Made by a program: the position numbers and the translations under genes. A stretch of 39,175 nt of DNA. Origin: Micromonospora sp. U21. GTDB lineage: Bacteria > Actinomycetota > Actinomycetes > Mycobacteriales > Micromonosporaceae. Below, piece after piece: positions 31,365 through 39,175 of the stretch; the first letter of the stretch is position 1, and each line of letters begins with the position of its first letter. Location of the stretch: NCBI RefSeq assembly GCF_018070045.1, contig NZ_JAGPYK010000045.1:1-39175 (forward strand), written 5' to 3'. Below the pieces are notes generated by a model. That model saw only the letters and a list, made by a program, of their open reading frames with translations, had not been told where the DNA came from and did not search any database.

Positions 31365-32287
31365 TCAGGCACCTGCTCTCCGGCGCGGACCTGGACGCCG
31401 ACACCGCCACCGAGATCCTGGACACCGCCGCCGAGATGGCCACGGTCGCCGGCCGCGAGATCAAGAAGCTGCCCGCGCTGCGCGGCCGGACGGTGGTGAA
31501 CCTCTTCTACGAGGACTCGACCCGCACCCGGATCTCCTTCGAGGCGGCCGCCAAGCGGCTCAGCGCCGACGTGATCAACTTTTCGGCGAAGGGGTCCAGC
31601 GTCACCAAGGGCGAGAGCCTGAAGGACACGGCGCTGACCCTGCAGGCCATGGGCGCCGACGCGGTGGTCGTCCGGCACCCCGCCTCCGGCGCGCCGCACC
31701 GGCTGGCCAACTGGGTGGACGGGTCGGTGGTCAACGCCGGTGACGGCACCCACGAGCACCCCACCCAGGCGTTGCTGGACGCGTACACCATGCGGGCCCG
31801 GCTGGGCCGGCTGGCCGGCCTGTCGGTCGCGGTGGTCGGGGACGTGCTGCACTCCCGGGTGGCCCGCTCCAACGTGCTGCTGCTCTCCACCCTCGGCGCC
31901 AAGGTCACCCTGGTCGGCCCGCCCACCCTCATCCCGGTGGACATCGCCGCGGCGCTCGCGCCGGGCACCGACGTCTCCTACGACCTCGACTCCGTGCTGC
32001 CCAACGTGGACGTGGTGATGATGCTGCGGGTGCAGCGGGAGCGGATGAACGACTCCTACTTCCCGTCCGCCCGCGAGTACGCCCGCCGCTACGGCCTGGA
32101 CGGGCCGCGGATGCGCCGGCTGCCCGAGCACGCGATCGTCATGCACCCCGGCCCGATGAACCGGGGGATGGAGATCACCCCCGAGGTGGCCGACTCACCC
32201 CGCTCCACCATCGTCGAACAGGTCACCAACGGGGTTTCCGTGCGGATGGCCGTCCTCTACCTGCTGCTCGGAGGGAACAACCGGTGA
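31361..32287 (+). CDS. pyrB: Aspartate carbamoyltransferase catalytic subunit
   Basis: PyrB joins carbamoyl phosphate and aspartate. The 308-residue protein has the carbamoyl-phosphate motif FYEDSTRTRISFE (S53-R57), HPTQALLDAYTM and the aspartate-side VMMLRVQRERM and MHPGPMNRGMEI. No regulatory chain gene (pyrI) is present. It overlaps pyrR (ATGA) and pyrC (GTGA). Confidence 0.97.
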   Translation: MIRHLLSGADLDADTATEILDTAAEMATVAGREIKKLPALRGRTVVNLFYEDSTRTRISFEAAAKRLSADVINFSAKGSSVTKGESLKDTALTLQAMGADAVVVRHPASGAPHRLANWVDGSVVNAGDGTHEHPTQALLDAYTMRARLGRLAGLSVAVVGDVLHSRVARSNVLLLSTLGAKVTLVGPPTLIPVDIAAALAPGTDVSYDLDSVLPNVDVVMMLRVQRERMNDSYFPSAREYARRYGLDGPRMRRLPEHAIVMHPGPMNRGMEITPEVADSPRSTIVEQVTNGVSVRMAVLYLLLGGNNR

Positions 32288-33615
32288 CCGCGTACCTGAT
32301 CACCAGCGTGAGCGTCGTCGGCGCCGCGCCGACCGACCTGCTGATCCGCGACGGCGTGGTCGCCGAGGTCGGCCCGGGGCTGTCCGCGCCGGACGCCACC
32401 GTCATCGACGGCACCGGGCTGGTCGCCCTGCCCGGCCTGGTCGATCTGCACACCCACCTGCGCGAGCCCGGCCGGGAGGACGCCGAGACCGTCGAGTCCG
32501 GCTCCCGCGCGGCGGCGCTGGGCGGCTACACCGCGGTCTGCGCGATGGCCAACACCTCCCCGGTCGCGGACACCGCCGGCGTCGTCGAGCAGGTCTGGCG
32601 GCTCGGCCGGGAGGCCGGGCTGGCCGACGTGCAGCCGATCGGCGCCGTCACCGTCGGGCTGGCCGGTGAGCGCCTCGCCGAACTGGGCGCGATGGCCGAC
32701 TCCGCGGCCCGGGTGCGGATCTTCTCCGACGACGGGCACTGCGTCGCCGACCCGAAGCTGATGCGCCGGGCCCTGGAGTACGTCAAGGCGTTCGACGGGA
32801 TCATCGCCCAGCACGCCGAGGAGCCCCGGCTCACCGAGGGCGCCCAGATGCACGAGGGTGAGGTCTCCACCCGGCTCGGCCTGATCGGCTGGCCGGCGGT
32901 CGCCGAGGAGGCGATCATCGCCCGGGACGTGCTGCTCGCCGAGCACGTGGGCAGCCGGCTGCACGTCTGCCACGTCTCCACGGCCGGCAGCGTCGAGGTG
33001 CTGCGCCACGCCAAGGCGCGCGGGGTGCGGGTCACCGCCGAGGTCACGCCGCACCACCTGCTGCTCACCGACGAGGTCGTGAGCGGGAGGAGTGAGCTTG
33101 CGAGCCCCGCACTCGCGAACAACTGGAGCCCAGCCGGAGCCTACGATCCCGTCTTCAAGGTCAACCCGCCGCTGCGCACCGCCGCGGACGTCGCCGCCCT
33201 GCGTGCCGCGCTCGCCGACGGGGTGCTCGACGTGATCGCCACCGACCACGCCCCGCACGCCGTGGAGGACAAGGAGTGCGAGTGGGCGTACGCCCGGCCG
33301 GGGATGCTCGGCCTGGAGACGGCGCTCTCGATCGCGCTCGACGTGCTCGGCCCGCAGTGGGACCTGATCGCCGAGCGGATGTCGCGCGCCCCGGCCCGGA
33401 TCGCCGGCCTGGCCGGGCACGGCGTCGACCCGGCGCCCGGTGTGCCGGCCAACCTGACCCTGATCGACCCGGCCGCCCGCCGCACCATCGAGCCGGCGGA
33501 GCTGGCCAGTCGCAGTCGCAACACCCCGTACGCCCGCATGACGCTGCCGGGTCGCATCGTGGCGACCTTCCTGCGTGGCGAGCCGACGGTCCTGGACGGA
33601 AAGGCAGTCAAGTAA
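32284..33615 (+). CDS. pyrC: Dihydroorotase (type I) with an in-frame internal insertion
   Basis: PyrC cyclises carbamoyl aspartate to dihydroorotate at a zinc centre. The 443 residues include the metal motif VDLHTHLREPGRED, HVCHVSTAGS, VTPHHLLLTDE and the catalytic IATDHAPHAVEDKE. Between LLLTDE and YDPVFKVNPPLR, where relatives usually have only a few residues, there are about 22 extra residues (33076-33141) with different composition, listed separately. The frame stays open and the catalytic residues are intact, so activity is expected. TAATG overlaps carA. Confidence 0.96.
   Translation: MTAYLITSVSVVGAAPTDLLIRDGVVAEVGPGLSAPDATVIDGTGLVALPGLVDLHTHLREPGREDAETVESGSRAAALGGYTAVCAMANTSPVADTAGVVEQVWRLGREAGLADVQPIGAVTVGLAGERLAELGAMADSAARVRIFSDDGHCVADPKLMRRALEYVKAFDGIIAQHAEEPRLTEGAQMHEGEVSTRLGLIGWPAVAEEAIIARDVLLAEHVGSRLHVCHVSTAGSVEVLRHAKARGVRVTAEVTPHHLLLTDEVVSGRSELASPALANNWSPAGAYDPVFKVNPPLRTAADVAALRAALADGVLDVIATDHAPHAVEDKECEWAYARPGMLGLETALSIALDVLGPQWDLIAERMSRAPARIAGLAGHGVDPAPGVPANLTLIDPAARRTIEPAELASRSRNTPYARMTLPGRIVATFLRGEPTVLDGKAVK
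33076..33141 (+). repeat. In-frame inserted segment within pyrC
   Basis: The insert encodes VVSGRSELASPALANNWSPA and two more residues before YDPVFKVN. It uses codons unlike the gene (AGT, CTT, AGC, GCA) and contains short dyads such as AGTG...CACT, GCTTGCGAGC and GCGAG...CTCGC. It looks like a small palindromic repeat carried in frame between the zinc-site strand and the KVNPPLR loop. That it is repeated in the genome cannot be seen from this window. Confidence 0.6.
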
Positions 33616-34770
33616 TGGCCAAGCGCAGGCCCGCGATCCTCGTGCTCGAGGACGGGCGCACGTTCCCCGGCGAGGCGTACGGCAGCGTCGGGGAGACGTT
33701 CGGCGAGGCGGTCTTCACCACCGGCATGACCGGCTACCAGGAGACCCTTACCGACCCGTCCTACCACCGGCAGGTCGTGGTGCAGACCGCGCCGCACATC
33801 GGCAACACGGGTGTCAACGGCGAGGACGACGAGTCCGGCCGCATCTGGGTGGCCGGGTACGTGGTGCGCGACCCGGCCCGCATCGGCTCGAACTGGCGGG
33901 CCACCGGCAGCCTCGAGGACCGGCTCGCGACCGAGGGCGTGGTCGGCATCAGCGGGGTGGACACCCGCGCGTTGACCCGTCACCTGCGCGAGCGGGGCGC
34001 CATGCGGGTCGGCATCTCCAGCGTGGACAACGACCCGCAGAGCCTGCTGGCCCGGGTCCGGCAGGCGCCGCAGATGGTCGGCGCGGACCTCTCCACCGAG
34101 GTGACCACCCCCGAGCCGTACGTCGTCGAGGCGGTCGGCGAGCACCGGTTCACCGTGGCCGCGCTGGATCTCGGCATCAAGCGCAACGTCCCGCGCCGGC
34201 TCGCCGCCCGCGGGGTGACCACCCACGTGCTGCCGGCGGGGTCGACCATCGACGACCTGCTCGCCACCGGCGCCGACGCGATCTTCCTGTCGCCCGGCCC
34301 CGGCGACCCGGCCACCGCCGACGGCCCGGTGGCGCTGGCCCGGGAGGCGCTGCAGCGGCGGGTGCCCCTGTTCGGCATCTGCTTCGGCAGCCAGATCCTC
34401 GGCCGGGCGCTCGGCTTCGGCACCTACAAGCTGGGCTACGGCCACCGGGGGATCAACCAGCCGGTGCTAGACCGGGCCACCGGCAAGGTCGAGGTGACCA
34501 GCCACAACCACGGCTTCGCCGTCCAGCTGCCCGGCGCGGGGCACGGCGCGGTGGTCCCCGATCAGGTGATCGACACCGACTTCGGCGGCGTCCGGGTGTC
34601 ACACGTCTGCCTCAATGACAACGTCGTCGAGGGGCTGCGGGCCGTGGACGTGCCCGCCTTCACCGTTCAGTACCACCCGGAGGCGGCGGCCGGCCCGCAC
34701 GACGCGGACTACCTCTTCGACCGCTTCGCCGAGCTCATCGAGGGCCGGACCCACAGCGAGGGGCGCACGA

Positions 34771-34778
<8 letters not shown>
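33615..34778 (+). CDS. carA: Carbamoyl-phosphate synthase small (glutaminase) subunit
   Basis: CarA hydrolyses glutamine and passes ammonia to CarB. ATG 33615 overlaps the pyrC stop and gives 387 residues; the longer open frame lies within pyrC. The N-terminal ILVLEDGRTFPGEAYG and TGMTGYQETLTDPSY and the C-terminal class I amidotransferase domain are complete. The nucleophile is C256 in FGICFGSQILG, and the catalytic pair is H354/E356 in QYHPEAAAGPHD. The elbow reads GSQ where E. coli has GHQ, a variant also seen in the same form class (GNQ) in actinobacteria. It overlaps carB by 8 nt. Confidence 0.97.
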
Positions 34779-38159
<3,381 letters not shown>

Positions 38160-38163
<4 letters not shown>

Positions 38164-39175
38164 CCCTGTTCGAGCGCGCGGTGCGGCCCTGGCTGTTCCG
38201 GATCGGAAACGGGGACGCGGAGGCGGCGCACGAGTGGACGTTGCGGCGGTTGACCGCGCTGTCCCGGCGGCCGGCCGCACTGGCGGCGCTGCGTGCCCGG
38301 TACGCGGTCCGGGCACCGCGCACGGTGTTCGGTGTCGATTTCCCCAACCCGGTCGGGTTGGCCGCCGGGATGGACAAGGACGGGGCGGCGTTGCCGGCCT
38401 GGCCGGCGCTCGGCTTCGGTTTCGTCGAAGTCGGCACGGTCACCGCGCACGCCCAGCCGGGCAACCCCCGGCCGCGGCTGTTCCGGCTGCCGGCCAGCGA
38501 GGCGGTGGTCAACCGGATGGGCTTCAACAACGCCGGCGCCGCCGCGCTGGCCGCCCGGCTGGCCGCGCTGCGGCGCCCGATCGGCGTACCGCTCGGCATC
38601 TCGCTGGGCAAGTCCAAGGTGACCCCGCTCGACGAGGCGGTCGAGGACTACCTCGCCTCGTACCGGGCGCTGCGCGGGCACGGCGACTACTTCGCGGTGA
38701 ACGTCTCCTCACCGAACACCCCGGGGCTGCGCTCGTTGCAGGACCGCGCGCACCTGGACGCGCTGCTCGCCGCGCTGGTCGGGGAGAAGCCGGTGCTGGT
38801 CAAGATTGCACCTGATCTGACCGAGGCGGCGATCGCCGAGTTGCTGGAGGTCTGCCTGGCCCGCGGCGCGGCCGGGGTGATCGCCACCAACACCACCCTG
38901 GCCCGGGGTGGTCTCGCCCCAATGGACGCCGAGCGCGGCGCGCAGGCCGGCGGCCTCTCCGGCCGGCCGCTCACCGGCCGGGCGCGAGAGGTGGTCGCCT
39001 TCGTGCACCGGGAGACCGGCGGCCGACTACCGATCATCGGGGTCGGCGGTGTGCTGGACCCGGACGACGCGGCCCGGATGTTCGACGCCGGCGCCGCCCT
39101 GGTGCAGCTCTACACCGGCTTCATCTACCGAGGTCCCGCCCTGGTCCGAGCCGCCGCCCGCGCCACGGCCACAGT
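38160..39175 (+). CDS. pyrD: Dihydroorotate dehydrogenase (quinone, class 2), 3' partial
   Basis: PyrD oxidises dihydroorotate to orotate using FMN and quinone at the membrane. GTG 38160 overlaps the carB stop (GTGA). The frame stays open to the window edge (about 338 codons), so the end is missing. The N-terminal helix (LFERAVRPWLFRIGNGDAEA) marks the membrane-associated class 2 type. FGVDFPNPVGLAAGMDKDG, the catalytic-Ser segment NVSSPNTPGLRSLQ, VKIAPDLTE, IATNTTLAR and the FMN-phosphate IIGVGGV and YTGFIYRGP are all present. Confidence 0.95.

Overview
The window is very GC-rich DNA from an actinobacterium. GTG and TTG starts are common, genes overlap by ATGA, GTGA or TGATG junctions, and a BldD regulator sits next to nusB, efp and a pyrR-pyrB-pyrC-carA-carB-pyrD operon. 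Gene order and protein style best fit the Micromonosporaceae (Micromonospora-like). That is inference from gene order and sequence style, not a database result.

Layout. (1) 1-7923 is a conserved housekeeping block: a membrane protein with a long Pro/Arg/Gly-rich cytoplasmic tail (5' cut by the window edge), a DUF948-like protein, a small membrane-anchored protein, alaS, ruvX, mltG and aroE. (2) 8022-22992 is a 15 kb accessory block lying between aroE and aroC. It encodes surface or exo-polysaccharide production: a secreted DNRLRE plus GH26-like glycosidase, a PAP2-fold membrane protein with altered catalytic motifs, a secreted beta-propeller, a Wzz-type chain-length protein fused to a kinase-like domain that has lost its Walker A, a Wzy/O-antigen-ligase-like protein, a Wzx-like flippase, a PAPS-dependent sulfotransferase, an aminoglycoside-phosphotransferase-fold kinase, a split ALG14/ALG13-type glycosyltransferase, a GT2 glycosyltransferase and a methyltransferase. 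(3) 23456-29926 is the rest of the shikimate block and its neighbours: aroC-aroK, then a divergent hydrolase/WYL-regulator pair that splits the usual aroK-aroB junction, then aroB-aroQ, efp and nusB. (4) bldD is on the minus strand, converging on nusB at a shared hairpin. (5) 30780 to the end is the pyrimidine operon with a PyrR-binding loop directly in front of the pyrR ribosome binding site. pyrD runs off the right edge.

How the genes work together. AroE, AroC, AroK, AroB and AroQ cover five of the seven shikimate-pathway steps to chorismate. PyrB, PyrC, CarA, CarB and PyrD make orotate from bicarbonate, glutamine and aspartate, with PyrR as the sensor. The accessory block reads as a compact Wzx/Wzy-type machine for a glycan that may be sulfated, methylated and perhaps phosphorylated. 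It has no visible initiating sugar-phosphate transferase, so it probably depends on a gene elsewhere.

Most notable observations: the putative sulfated-glycan locus with its kinase-dead Wzz fusion; a 12-bp perfect inverted repeat enclosing the start of the propeller gene; a 32-bp imperfect inverted repeat in the aroQ-efp gap; a palindrome-like in-frame insertion in pyrC; and the PyrR loop. No rRNA, tRNA, CRISPR array, transposase or integrase was recognised.
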